Below are positions 37,129 through 46,326 of a DNA stretch of 64,000 nt, piece after piece. The notes beneath the pieces were generated by a model. The model was not told the DNA's origin. It worked only from the letters and a program-made list of their open reading frames with translations, and ran no database searches. Every line of letters begins with the position of its first letter. Position 1 is the stretch's first letter. The position numbers and the translations under genes are program-made. The stretch comes from a virus, in IMG/VR virus record IMGVR_UViG_3300044825_003205, positions 62,001 to 126,000 of that record; one strand, written 5' to 3'.

Positions 37129-38184
37129 ATGGAAAATAACTTAAAAGAAAAGGTTCAACAATCTATAGAGAACTTAAAAAATAAGTCCTCGAGGATTTAC
37201 TTCATGGTTCAAGACACCAAAGGAAATGCTAAAGCTTCTGTTAGATATATCTATCAAGTTGCTATGTCATTGAAAGAAGCAGGTTACAATGCAATAATTC
37301 TACACGAAAAAAACGACTACACTGGAGTAGGTGGATGGATGGGTCCTGAATATATGGAAAACATTCCACATAAGTCTATTGAAAAACAAAACTTAGAAAT
37401 TGCACCTGAAGACTTTATTGTCATACCTGAATTATTTGGTTATGTTATGGAACAAATCAAAAATATCCCATGTGGAAAAATAGTTATGACACAGTCTTAC
37501 AAATACATGTTAGAAACCTTACAACCTGGACAAACATGGCAACAATTTGGTTTTTTTAAATGTTTAACAACCACCCAAAAACAAAAGGAATATATTGAGG
37601 GCATCATGAAAAATGTGAGTGTTGATATACTAACTCCATACATTTCGGATGTTTTTGAAAAAAGAGAGTTACCTCCGATGCCAATTATTGGTATCCATTC
37701 AAGGGAACAATCCGATACAATTAATTTGATAAAAACTTTTTATCTAAAGTTTCCACAATTTAGATGGTTCACTTTTAGAGATTTGAGAGGTCTCAGTGAA
37801 AAAGAATTTGCGAACTCTTTAAAAGAATGTTTTTTATCTGTTTGGATTGATAGAGAGAGTGGTTTTGGGACTTATCCTTTAGAATCAATGGCCTGTGGTG
37901 TTCCTGTTATGGGACTTATTCCTGATATGTTACCTGAATGGATGGTGGAAGAAAACGGAATTTGGGTTGATGACATTACTATGTTGCCAGATTTTATTGC
38001 CGATTTTACACAAAACTGGTTAGAAGATAATATCAAACCAGAACTATATTCTGGTATTGATGCAACCTCAGCAAAATATAAAAATAGAGATGAATTTAAC
38101 AGTAAGAATTTAGAACTTTTCGATTCTTACATAAAAACAAGAGTTGAGTCTTTAGAATCACAAATTTCAAAATTAGAAGATTAA
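37129..38184 (+). CDS. GT-B glycosyltransferase (GT4-like)
   Basis: 351 aa. After about 20 lead residues, RIYFMVQDTKGNAKASVRYIYQVAM (split by the Gly-Asn turn) forms the first Rossmann domain. The donor domain has IGIHSREQSDTI and SVWIDRESGFGTYPLESMACG, where two Glu residues seven apart fit the GT4 E-x7-E motif. Ends LESQISKLED, a short coiled coil. Second GT-B gene of the plus-strand island not fused to GT2. Confidence 0.7.
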   Translation: MENNLKEKVQQSIENLKNKSSRIYFMVQDTKGNAKASVRYIYQVAMSLKEAGYNAIILHEKNDYTGVGGWMGPEYMENIPHKSIEKQNLEIAPEDFIVIPELFGYVMEQIKNIPCGKIVMTQSYKYMLETLQPGQTWQQFGFFKCLTTTQKQKEYIEGIMKNVSVDILTPYISDVFEKRELPPMPIIGIHSREQSDTINLIKTFYLKFPQFRWFTFRDLRGLSEKEFANSLKECFLSVWIDRESGFGTYPLESMACGVPVMGLIPDMLPEWMVEENGIWVDDITMLPDFIADFTQNWLEDNIKPELYSGIDATSAKYKNRDEFNSKNLELFDSYIKTRVESLESQISKLED

Positions 38185-38185
38185 T

Positions 38186-38992
38186 ATGAAAAATAAATTA
38201 CCAATTTCAGTAATTCTGCCAATAAAATCTGCAATAGTAAAAGACTTTGAAGATTATTTTGACAAAGCAATAAAGTCTATAATATCGAATGATGTAATTC
38301 CTTCTGAGCTAGTAATTGTTCATACACAAGAAGAAAAGTTAGTTAACTTTTTGAATGAGTATAATTTCGAGGAATTGAACGTAAAAAAAATAAAATTTGA
38401 AGAATCTCCAAATTATTGTTCACAAGTTAATTTTGGTATAAAAAGTAGCGAATACGAATGGGTTTCAATATTTGAATTCGATGATGAATATTCATCTATA
38501 TGGTTCCGAAATGTGAAAAAATACATGGACGCATATCCGACCGCTCAGGTTTTACTACCTGTCGTTGTTGATACTGATTCGAAAGGAATGTTTGCAGGAT
38601 TTACAAATGAAGCAGTCTTTGCAGCAAACTTCACACAAGAATTAGGATATCTAACGAATGAAACTTTACAAAATTATCAGAATTTTCAGACCGCAGGTTC
38701 AGTTATAAAAAAACAAGTTTTCGAAGATTTTGGTTATTTCAAGTCATCAATCAAGTTAACATTCGTATATGAATTTCTTTTGAGATTAACATATAACTCA
38801 GTGAACATAATGACTATTCCAAAACTTGGTTATAAACATTTGAACATGAGAGAAGGTTCAATATTTTGGTCTTACAAAAACTCATCAGAGAAAATGCTCG
38901 AGGATGAAGTTAAATTTTGGTTGGCAACAGCAAAAAAAGAATACTTTTTTGTTGAGGATAGAACCATAAAATATGAACCCCAAGAATCCTAA
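38186..38992 (+). CDS. GT2 glycosyltransferase
   Basis: 268 aa. ISVILPIKSAIVKDFEDYF at the start, then FEFDDEYSS (about 92-100) as the metal-binding site, and FQTAGSVIKKQVFEDFGYF (about 171-189) on the acceptor side. Last glycosyltransferase of the plus-strand island. Its TAA overlaps the ATG of the sigma factor gene (TAATG), so the sigma may be made from the same transcript. Confidence 0.8.
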   Translation: MKNKLPISVILPIKSAIVKDFEDYFDKAIKSIISNDVIPSELVIVHTQEEKLVNFLNEYNFEELNVKKIKFEESPNYCSQVNFGIKSSEYEWVSIFEFDDEYSSIWFRNVKKYMDAYPTAQVLLPVVVDTDSKGMFAGFTNEAVFAANFTQELGYLTNETLQNYQNFQTAGSVIKKQVFEDFGYFKSSIKLTFVYEFLLRLTYNSVNIMTIPKLGYKHLNMREGSIFWSYKNSSEKMLEDEVKFWLATAKKEYFFVEDRTIKYEPQES

Positions 38993-39741
38993 TGAACTTA
39001 ACTCTGTCCGCAATAACAGAGGATGTTGTAACAAAAAAAAGAGGTAGAAAAGCTCAAAAAGAAAACTACTTTGATATAAGAGAAGAAGAAGCGGTAAAAC
39101 GATTCTTAATAGCAAAAACGTCCGAAGAAAAAAACAAAATCTATAATGAGTTCTTAAGAGCTCCTTTGGATAAGATGATATCTTCAATAATTAGAAGATA
39201 TAAGTTATATAGAAAAGATATGGATTTTCAAGAAATTCATGTTGATACACATTCTTTTCTAATGACAAAAGTGGATAAATTTAAACCTTCCAAAAACAAA
39301 AAGGCGTATTCATATTTTGGTACGATATGCAAAAACTATTTGATGGGTCAAATTATAAAAGACCAAAAAGAAACAAATAGAAAAATATCGTATGAGGATG
39401 TATCCTCCGCTTTAGAAGAAAGAGCTGATATGATTTATACAATAGACGACGACACTTTGGGTGTTGAAGTTGTAATTTCTGTTTACATAAAAGAGCTAAA
39501 AGATTTTATAGATAATGAATCTTTAAGTGATAATGAAAAAAAATTGGGGTTTGCATTAGTAGACCTATTTGATAATTACGAAACAATATTTTCTTCAACA
39601 GACAATAACAAATTCAATAAAAATATAATCTTATTGTCTCTCAGAGAAATGACAAACTTGTCTACCAAAGAAATAAGGACATCTATAAAAAAATTCAAGA
39701 AACTATATCTTGGGATTCAAAGTAAATTAAAAAATTACTAA
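38992..39741 (+). CDS. Late sigma factor-like protein (T4 gp55-like)
   Basis: 249 aa. Residues about 55-130 resemble sigma region 2: a helix with APLDKMISSIIRRY, then MDFQEIHVDTHSFL and, most tellingly, AYSYFGTICKNYLMGQIIKD, the aromatic-rich helix that in sigma factors binds the melted -10 strand. The C-terminus (about 205-249) is a helical basic tail with TKEIRTSIKKFKKLY. T4 gp55 is a similarly small sigma that directs host RNA polymerase to late promoters. Its gene ends 16 nt before the first late operon with a TATTTAT motif. Probable reader of that motif; that link is inference. Confidence 0.75.
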   Translation: MNLTLSAITEDVVTKKRGRKAQKENYFDIREEEAVKRFLIAKTSEEKNKIYNEFLRAPLDKMISSIIRRYKLYRKDMDFQEIHVDTHSFLMTKVDKFKPSKNKKAYSYFGTICKNYLMGQIIKDQKETNRKISYEDVSSALEERADMIYTIDDDTLGVEVVISVYIKELKDFIDNESLSDNEKKLGFALVDLFDNYETIFSSTDNNKFNKNIILLSLREMTNLSTKEIRTSIKKFKKLYLGIQSKLKNY

Positions 39742-39746
39742 AAAAG

Positions 39747-39753
39747 TATTTAT
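39747..39753 (+). promoter_or_regulatory. Late-promoter motif TATTTAT (baseplate operon)
   Basis: GTATTTATAG, ending 4 nt before the ATG at 39758 and only 5 nt after the sigma factor stop codon. Starts the 39758-44028 operon. Confidence 0.6.
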
Positions 39754-39757
39754 AGAT

Positions 39758-40120
39758 ATGCCGAGACCTCAAAAAAAAGAAATTAATTTCACTAAAGAGA
39801 GTATTTTATCTCTCATGCAAGAAATATATAATGAGTTAGTTGAACAAAGAAATACCGCAATCAGAATTCAAAATAAAATGTTGACGATGATGAAAGACCC
39901 TGAAGATATGACAATGATTGGTCCTGTAATTGAAAAACAACAAAAAATTATCAATGATTGTGTCGAAAAAAAAATAAACCTCTCCAAAATACAATCAAGT
40001 ATTTGGGAGAAATCTAACTCTTCACAGGAATCATTCTCGCTAGCAGATTTGGATGATGATTTGATTCAAAATTTGATTGAAAAGGATGTATCTAAAGATG
40101 AAGAGTCATATAGAATTTAA
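39758..40120 (+). CDS. Hypothetical helical protein, baseplate operon
   Basis: 120 aa, almost all helix, with a coiled-coil-like middle (QEIYNELVEQRNTAIRIQN) and an acidic C-terminus. First gene of a late operon encoding a gp5-like spike. Small helical proteins here could be tail chaperones or baseplate assembly factors, but no family is recognised. Confidence 0.55.
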   Translation: MPRPQKKEINFTKESILSLMQEIYNELVEQRNTAIRIQNKMLTMMKDPEDMTMIGPVIEKQQKIINDCVEKKINLSKIQSSIWEKSNSSQESFSLADLDDDLIQNLIEKDVSKDEESYRI

Positions 40121-40125
40121 AATTT

Positions 40126-42309
40126 ATGGCTCTTTCTTTACCACAACAACAATCTCAGATTGAAAACAGACTGACGGCACTGAAAACTTATAATGAGGTT
40201 TCGGATGCACAAAAGAAAATTCTTTCTAAAGCAGGTAATTCTTTTTCAAATGTTGGAAATAAGTTTTCCTCTCAATTAAATAAAATTTCGGAGCAACAAA
40301 AACGATTCCAAAGAGATGCCCCTACATCGATGGATAGGGTACTGAATCTTTTGAATATCACTAATGGTGCTGGACCTGAAAGTTTCAGGTTTTTAAGGAG
40401 GGCATTAATTCAAACATTAGTTGAAATTGGTCCTCAAATTAACAAGATACTTGCTGAAGAAACAATAAAGGCTTTAGGATGTTCACAAGAACAAACTTAT
40501 ACTGGAATTAATGTTGGTGAGGTACAAGTACCGAGTCTTGCATTACTTCCATCAAATCAAGGTATCTATGTTCCTTTAAAAAATATTGATTTATCGGGTA
40601 GTTTGAAAATTCCAACCCCCGAAGAAAGTGGTGTAAAGGAAAATCTATCAGACGTAAACCCTACCGATGTATTATTCAATTTTCAATCAACCTTGAAAGG
40701 ATGGTTGGGTAAAATATACTACGAAAAAGAAATACCTTCTAAGTCTGACAAATTTGTGCCATATGGAGGTGCGGTAAAATATCCTATGTTAAAAGCGTTG
40801 AGACAAAGGACTCAATCCCAAGGTCAAACCTACGAAAATAACTATGGTGCATACTATAATGGTAAATCGGGTGATTATTTATTCGACTTAGTTTATACAA
40901 ACCAAGGTGGTTTAGGGGAAAGTGGTGATTTTCTGAGAGTCTTTCTTTTAGATAGAGAAGGAGCACCTAAAAATCCTTCAGGATTCTCGATGAACAATGT
41001 GACAGAATTCGTTCAGGATTACTATTCAACGATTGAAACTTTTGCATTACCTCAAGTATTAGCAACTACAATAAATTATCTAACAAATTTTGCAGATATA
41101 AAGGCGAGGGTTGGTTTTGCACAAATGGAGGCACAAAATAAGTTTGCATTACTTTTGAATAGAATTTTAGGACTTTGCTTTGACGACAGAGAAGAAATCG
41201 ATGTTAGTGGTAATGCAAAAGTTGGGGAACTCGATGGGGTGGATGATGCTTTTTTTGAATTTACTGAAGTAGATTTGAGAAACATCGAATTCAATATTGC
41301 TGACGCTCAACAAGGTGTTGTAACCTTTATAGATTGCGACAATGTCAAGCTACCCGTAGATGCTGACTCAATTGCGACACAAATTGTAGAATTTTCAGAC
41401 AATTTACCCACACAAACAAAGGCGGAGCAAGTTGATGCAATAGAAAAAATAATTGATTCAATTACTAAGGACCCGAAGTGGAAACTTTTATACCCGAATA
41501 CCGCGGGTATCGACGTATCTATTAGTAAAAATTTTATCAAACAACTTCCTGTGGCCTTAGCTTCTTCCATACTAAATCCAAAGGTGTTATTACCTCTCAT
41601 GACTATGTTTAAAGTATTGGAAAAAAATGTAACCGATGATGCAAACGATATTATCAGACAACAGAATGAACTGATATCATCAGCAAATACAATATTAAAA
41701 TCAGGTACAACAATCGGTCAACAAGTTTCTAAAGAGATAAATGATGGTGTGGACTTCGTAAAAAAGAATAAGACGTTTGTCATTGCTTTAGTATCAAGAA
41801 TTTCTGCAATATTCATCGAAACTCTTTTCGAAATTTTAAAAAGGGAAATCTTTGTTTTACTTGAAGTTATAATAAGAGACATTAATAAGTCTGCAACCCT
41901 AAAAAAATATGCAATCATTCTGAGGTTAGTTCAATTGGCGTATGTAATCGGTAGATTTGTTAGGGATTATAGGAAATGTAAATCTCTATTGGATGAAATT
42001 GCAATGTTGTTACAAATGATAAGTAATTCAGTTGGGGCAATAAGACTTCCAGCATTTCTCAATTTATTTGCGGCTCTTCTACCAGGATTTTCACCCGAAA
42101 GAGCAACATTGAATGTTATTGAGGAGCTTCAAAAACTTGGAATACCTACCGGTCCAGGGCCAGACGGTTCTGACAATTTAATGAATCAGTTTGTTAAATC
42201 AGTTATATCTGGTATGGATTCCGAAGAAAGTCAAAACGGTAAAGTACAAACATCTGTAGCATTAGCTCCTCCAATCGGATTAATAAGCACATACGGAAAA
42301 AAAATGTAA
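40126..42309 (+). CDS. Large virion protein, probably baseplate hub/wedge or tape-like
   Basis: 727 aa. The N-terminal 90 residues are heptad-like helices; about 110-330 is mixed with Tyr/Gly-rich segments; about 510-640 is a long helical region with strongly hydrophobic stretches (FVIALVSRISAIFIETLF and IFVLLEVIIRDINKS) that could insert in membranes or pack as a helical bundle. No signal peptide. It is the gene before the gp5-like spike, a place where T4-like phages often have baseplate hub genes. I do not recognise a family; the virion role is supported by the late operon. Confidence 0.6.
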   Translation: MALSLPQQQSQIENRLTALKTYNEVSDAQKKILSKAGNSFSNVGNKFSSQLNKISEQQKRFQRDAPTSMDRVLNLLNITNGAGPESFRFLRRALIQTLVEIGPQINKILAEETIKALGCSQEQTYTGINVGEVQVPSLALLPSNQGIYVPLKNIDLSGSLKIPTPEESGVKENLSDVNPTDVLFNFQSTLKGWLGKIYYEKEIPSKSDKFVPYGGAVKYPMLKALRQRTQSQGQTYENNYGAYYNGKSGDYLFDLVYTNQGGLGESGDFLRVFLLDREGAPKNPSGFSMNNVTEFVQDYYSTIETFALPQVLATTINYLTNFADIKARVGFAQMEAQNKFALLLNRILGLCFDDREEIDVSGNAKVGELDGVDDAFFEFTEVDLRNIEFNIADAQQGVVTFIDCDNVKLPVDADSIATQIVEFSDNLPTQTKAEQVDAIEKIIDSITKDPKWKLLYPNTAGIDVSISKNFIKQLPVALASSILNPKVLLPLMTMFKVLEKNVTDDANDIIRQQNELISSANTILKSGTTIGQQVSKEINDGVDFVKKNKTFVIALVSRISAIFIETLFEILKREIFVLLEVIIRDINKSATLKKYAIILRLVQLAYVIGRFVRDYRKCKSLLDEIAMLLQMISNSVGAIRLPAFLNLFAALLPGFSPERATLNVIEELQKLGIPTGPGPDGSDNLMNQFVKSVISGMDSEESQNGKVQTSVALAPPIGLISTYGKKM

Positions 42310-42310
42310 A

Positions 42311-42514
42311 ATGACAAAAGAAGAATTAGATGAAATAATTGATTCGCAAAAGGATTTGAAAAATATACCAAATTCGACTTTGATTTCACAGATGGATTTA
42401 TTGACTCAAGATTTTGACGATACCAAAGAAAAAATAATAAGCATGACTTATTATTTAGATAAAGTGGAAGAATTATATAATAATATATTATCAGAATATC
42501 AAAATAGAGTATAA
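42311..42514 (+). CDS. Hypothetical small helical protein
   Basis: 67 aa, acidic, two predicted helices. One nucleotide after the 727-aa gene and overlapping the first base of the spike gene, so almost certainly translated with them. Could be a chaperone or plug for the baseplate hub; no homology seen. Confidence 0.5.
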   Translation: MTKEELDEIIDSQKDLKNIPNSTLISQMDLLTQDFDDTKEKIISMTYYLDKVEELYNNILSEYQNRV

Positions 42515-44028
42515 TGTCTAAACAACTATTTTTTCAATGCGAAGTCTTGAATAATCAAGACCCTCTTATGCTCGGAAGAGTAAGGGCTAGATTAATTTCG
42601 GATAACTATCAGGACATGATTAAGTCTTTTGATAGACCACCATGGAATGAACAGAAAGACCCATGGACCGAAAGAGACCCATTCGTATTTAATCCATTAT
42701 TACCCTATTTCATCTATCAAGTCCCTCAAGTTGGAGAATTAATTAATGTCCTGTATTACAATTCAGATTTTCAATATAGAAATCAATATTATGTACAAGC
42801 TACTTACTCAACACCCACAACATCAAATTTTGAATATTATGTAGGTGGACTAAAATTCAATGGGTGGGGTGTACAGTTTACCAACCCTAAACCAATAAAA
42901 AACGCCGATGGAAGTTATGAGAATAATACTTCAAAAGGCGTATTCCCAGAACCTGGTGATAATTCAATTTTAGGAAGAGGAAATTCTGACGTTGTTGTAA
43001 AACCAAACGGAGTATTAATTCGTTCAAATAAGTATAAAGGAGAGCTCATTCCGAATGTATTACCTGTTGCAAATAACAAAGGTGGTTTCTTACATTTAGA
43101 AAAATTTGATTTTACCAAAACAAAAGATAAAAAGAAGACCTATACTGAACTTATTGAAGACATTGTCGTTTGTAAATATTTGATTGAATATTCTATAATA
43201 AATCCCGAGAATGAACAAAATAGTTACACTGGTTTTGTGTTTCTTTATAAATTGAGACCTGACCAAAAAGTTAACTCTCAGGAATTGAAAGTTGATTCAA
43301 ATGTTGATAATTTAAAATCTTTGATAATTTCAGAACCATTCAGAGCATTGACACTCGACCAAACTGCTGAATTTATAAATGGGTTTATAAATGAAATAAA
43401 TTCAAAAAATAAGTTTAAAGGTAGAGAATTATTTACTGATGAATCAGTCAATAAGTTCCCTATTTTCTATAGACCCACGCCTGACTTTTACAATCTAATT
43501 TCATCCAATCCATCCCCAACAACTGCAAACATAAGTTATCTATTTGCAAACAAACTTTATAATAGAATAAAATTAAACGTTGAGTCTCCAAATAGTGGGT
43601 ATGGTTTGATATACGCCCAAAATAAAGTAGGATTACCATTCAAATTGAATAGAACTAATATTCAAAGTTACAAATACCCCAACAACCCCCAAACATTCGG
43701 AAGCTTTGCGGCAGACAAAGTTTTTTTACTTTCACAGGTTTCTTCAATTCCAGGTAAAGGAGTTATCAACTTTGACGGCACAGTTTATGGTATTTCTGCG
43801 GATAAATACATCAAAGAAATTATACCTAAAACTTCAAGTTCAGTCAGGGGAGAAGAACTTATGGAACTATTAAACTTAATAGTTAGTTTTTTACTTACAC
43901 ATACACACAACTATCCTATGTTACCTCCAAACCCAAAATCTTATGCCGGTGTTACGGCTGAAGATGTATTGACAGAGATACAAAATGCAACAAATAAAAT
44001 TCTTAATGCCAATATAAGACTGAATTGA
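42514..44028 (+). CDS. gp5-like baseplate spike/hub protein (OB-fold)
   Basis: 504 aa. The N-terminal OB-fold of T4 gp5-type proteins is recognisable: FQCEVLNNQDPLMLGRVRARL (split at DPL; about 8-28), then DPFVFNPLLPYFIYQVPQVGELINVLY, the usual 'Pro-x-Pro-Gly-x-Gly/Glu' loop region here as QVPQVGE. The rest (about 110-460) is beta-rich. The C-terminus has FLLTHTHNYPMLPPNP, a His-Thr-His metal-binding-like motif seen near the ends of spike proteins. There is no lysozyme domain as in T4 gp5, so another protein must cut peptidoglycan. Confidence 0.75.
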   Translation: MSKQLFFQCEVLNNQDPLMLGRVRARLISDNYQDMIKSFDRPPWNEQKDPWTERDPFVFNPLLPYFIYQVPQVGELINVLYYNSDFQYRNQYYVQATYSTPTTSNFEYYVGGLKFNGWGVQFTNPKPIKNADGSYENNTSKGVFPEPGDNSILGRGNSDVVVKPNGVLIRSNKYKGELIPNVLPVANNKGGFLHLEKFDFTKTKDKKKTYTELIEDIVVCKYLIEYSIINPENEQNSYTGFVFLYKLRPDQKVNSQELKVDSNVDNLKSLIISEPFRALTLDQTAEFINGFINEINSKNKFKGRELFTDESVNKFPIFYRPTPDFYNLISSNPSPTTANISYLFANKLYNRIKLNVESPNSGYGLIYAQNKVGLPFKLNRTNIQSYKYPNNPQTFGSFAADKVFLLSQVSSIPGKGVINFDGTVYGISADKYIKEIIPKTSSSVRGEELMELLNLIVSFLLTHTHNYPMLPPNPKSYAGVTAEDVLTEIQNATNKILNANIRLN

Positions 44029-44035
44029 TATTTAT
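44029..44035 (+). promoter_or_regulatory. Late-promoter motif TATTTAT (gene at 44048)
   Basis: GATATTTATGT, 12 nt before the ATG at 44048, starting right after the spike gene stop. Confidence 0.5.
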
Positions 44036-44047
44036 GTAAAAAGATAA

Positions 44048-45550
44048 ATGTCAATACTTAGGTCATACGTTAATAGAAATAACACAATAATTTCAGATTC
44101 ATATGCAAACACGGCAAGAAATCCCGTGATGCAATTGAATTTTGGTTCTTCGGATTTAATTGCTCCAAGTTACGGTTATACCAGATTTATATTTGATTTG
44201 GATTTAGATTATTTGAGACAACAAATACAAAGCGGATATATTTCAACAGGTTGTACGACTGGTATGACCCATATTTTTCAAATGACAAATACATCATCTT
44301 TCGATGAGGATTTGATTAACGAAGATATGAGTGATGGTAAAAGAAGAGCATCTTCTTTCGATTTGATTTTGTTCAGAATACCTAAAACCTCGGGAACAAC
44401 CGGAAACATCCAGCCTTGGGACGAGGGAGTAGGTTACGATTATACAGAATCGAATAAAAACCAAAATGGTTTGATGGGTGGATTATATCCAATAACATAT
44501 GTAGACCCAAGGTCGTATTCAGACAGACCTTCAAATTGGTATTTAACTACAAATGTATCTGAGTGGTCTCAAGAGGGAATATACAACAACAGAAATTTGG
44601 GGATTGTAAATTATTCCGCACTTACAATTGTAGATAGACAACACTTCGAATTCGGTAATGAAGATATCAATTTTGATATGAGTGATGAAATCAACAATAT
44701 CTTGTTTGGAAATTTAACAGGTGTTACAGGATGGGGTATCGCGTATCTACCTGATGTCGAAAACATAAGCGGATTGACAATTTCATACAGTGTGGGATTC
44801 TTTACCAGACACACACAAACTTTTTATCAACCATTTTTACAGACAACATACAACGACTTAATCGAAGATGACAGAAATATTTTTGTCAAAAATCAAACTA
44901 ATAATTTATACTTATACATTTATCAAAATGGAGTACCAGTAAATTTAGATAATTTACCAACAGTCAGAATCGAGGATAGATTAGGTGACCCTGTTTCAGG
45001 TATGACATCATTATCCACATGTTTAAGAACAAAAGGGGTTTATGAGGTTACAGTTCCAAACGGTTTTACGGGATACTCATCACCTTGTGAATTTTATGAT
45101 ATATGGTCAGGATTAACTCTGAACGGACAACCTTTATCGAACGTTCAAAATCAATTTGTCCTTCAAGATTATTCTGCTAGAGTACAAATTGGTACAAACA
45201 CTAAAGAGCCTGAAAAATTCGGATTCGACTTTTATGGAATATTACAAAATGAAAAAATATTAAATACCGATATCAGAAAAGTTGGTGTAACTATTAAAAA
45301 GTCCTACAGCACACAACAACTATTACAGAACTTAGAATCCTTTTATCGTATCTACGTTAGAGAAGGGAATACTGAAGTTCAAGTACAAGATTGGACCCCA
45401 ATCAATAGAACACCAAATGAATATTATTTCATGTTCGATACAAGAGATAAAATTCCTAACCAATACTATGTCGATATCAAAGTCAACATAAGTGGTGATG
45501 TAGATACTTATAAGAAACAATTAACATTTCAAATTGTTAACAAAAAATGA
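44048..45550 (+). CDS. Virion protein, probable baseplate or tail component
   Basis: 500 aa, beta-rich, no signal peptide. Features: a Tyr/Asn-rich N-terminus, FIFDLDLDYLRQQI (about 47-60), a region NLGIVNYSALTIVDRQHFEFGNEDIN, written here in parts as NLGIVNYSALT and HFEFGNEDIN, and several Ig-like strands toward the C-terminus (IKKSYSTQQLL, YVDIKVNISGDVDTYKKQL). These suggest an elongated multidomain virion protein such as a baseplate wedge or fibre-connector. Own late promoter. Family not recognised. Confidence 0.6.
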   Translation: MSILRSYVNRNNTIISDSYANTARNPVMQLNFGSSDLIAPSYGYTRFIFDLDLDYLRQQIQSGYISTGCTTGMTHIFQMTNTSSFDEDLINEDMSDGKRRASSFDLILFRIPKTSGTTGNIQPWDEGVGYDYTESNKNQNGLMGGLYPITYVDPRSYSDRPSNWYLTTNVSEWSQEGIYNNRNLGIVNYSALTIVDRQHFEFGNEDINFDMSDEINNILFGNLTGVTGWGIAYLPDVENISGLTISYSVGFFTRHTQTFYQPFLQTTYNDLIEDDRNIFVKNQTNNLYLYIYQNGVPVNLDNLPTVRIEDRLGDPVSGMTSLSTCLRTKGVYEVTVPNGFTGYSSPCEFYDIWSGLTLNGQPLSNVQNQFVLQDYSARVQIGTNTKEPEKFGFDFYGILQNEKILNTDIRKVGVTIKKSYSTQQLLQNLESFYRIYVREGNTEVQVQDWTPINRTPNEYYFMFDTRDKIPNQYYVDIKVNISGDVDTYKKQLTFQIVNKK

Positions 45551-46299
45551 TAAAGAAATTGAATGAACAAGTTAAAGCTCAAGCTAGCCCTAACAAAAAT
45601 GTAATTATAAATGGACAGGAGTATAAGTTAGAAGTAAAGAAAGGATTTGGGTGGATGGGAGTAAATGTTGATAAACTTGTTCCAACTAAGGACGGGTGGC
45701 AAGTTACAGCAAGTAAATTAGGAATGAGTCAGACAGACTTAGTCCCTCAAGATACAATAAATTTAGTAGTAAAAAACATAGGACAACCCATGATAGATTT
45801 AGGAGGTAAAACACCAAAAAGATTGGTTAAGGTAAACGAAAATAAAGTTGTAAAGTTTACAGAAAAAGATTTAACTAATCTTGTTAGTAGAGTGCTAAAA
45901 GAACAGAAAGAGAATTATATGTTCTTCTCTAATTTGATGCAAATTAGAAGACAATGTGATATGATGCTAAAAATGGACCATGAGCAAATCGACCAAATTA
46001 TACAAGATGGTCATGATTGGGCGGATGACCATGTTAGTGAGGCTAAAACAAACTTAGACCAAGTTTTTGATTTCTTTATGAACGAGACAAGGAAAAGAGA
46101 AAGTTATGCAGAATTTGAAGAACTAAGTGAAGGAAAGAAAAAAACAGGAAGTAAATTATGTTCTCGAGGTAAAGCCGCTGCTAAGTCTAAGTTTAAAGTA
46201 TATCCTTCAGCTTATGCAAATGGATATGCCGTACAAGTTTGTAAAGGAAAAATTAAAGGATTGGACGGAAAAAAACAATGCTCAGGTACCTATTGTTAA
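45547..46299 (+). CDS. Virion protein with basic Cys-containing C-terminal domain
   Basis: 250 aa. N-terminal beta-rich part (1-100), a helix LTNLVSRVLKEQKEN (about 110-125), a helical acidic middle and a basic tail beginning after EELSE (about 191-195): GKKKTGSKLCSRGKAAAKSKF, then KVYPSAYANGYAVQVCKG and two more Cys. The KVYPSAYAN module recurs in large phages and its Lys/Cys content suggests nucleic-acid binding or a Zn/disulfide knot. The LSE before it and LKE in the helix fit the prohead protease consensus, so the tail may be freed by cleavage and packed with DNA. The start overlaps the preceding stop. Confidence 0.6.
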   Translation: MIKKLNEQVKAQASPNKNVIINGQEYKLEVKKGFGWMGVNVDKLVPTKDGWQVTASKLGMSQTDLVPQDTINLVVKNIGQPMIDLGGKTPKRLVKVNENKVVKFTEKDLTNLVSRVLKEQKENYMFFSNLMQIRRQCDMMLKMDHEQIDQIIQDGHDWADDHVSEAKTNLDQVFDFFMNETRKRESYAEFEELSEGKKKTGSKLCSRGKAAAKSKFKVYPSAYANGYAVQVCKGKIKGLDGKKQCSGTYC

Positions 46300-46326
46300 T
46301 TCAATTGAAATTATTATATTTTCAAA

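Noticed and set aside
5885-38992. Glycosyltransferases as DNA base glucosylases (as in T4)
   Set aside because: No hydroxymethylase or base-modifying partner was seen in the window, and the enzyme families match surface-glycan loci better. Not fully excluded for the rest of the genome.
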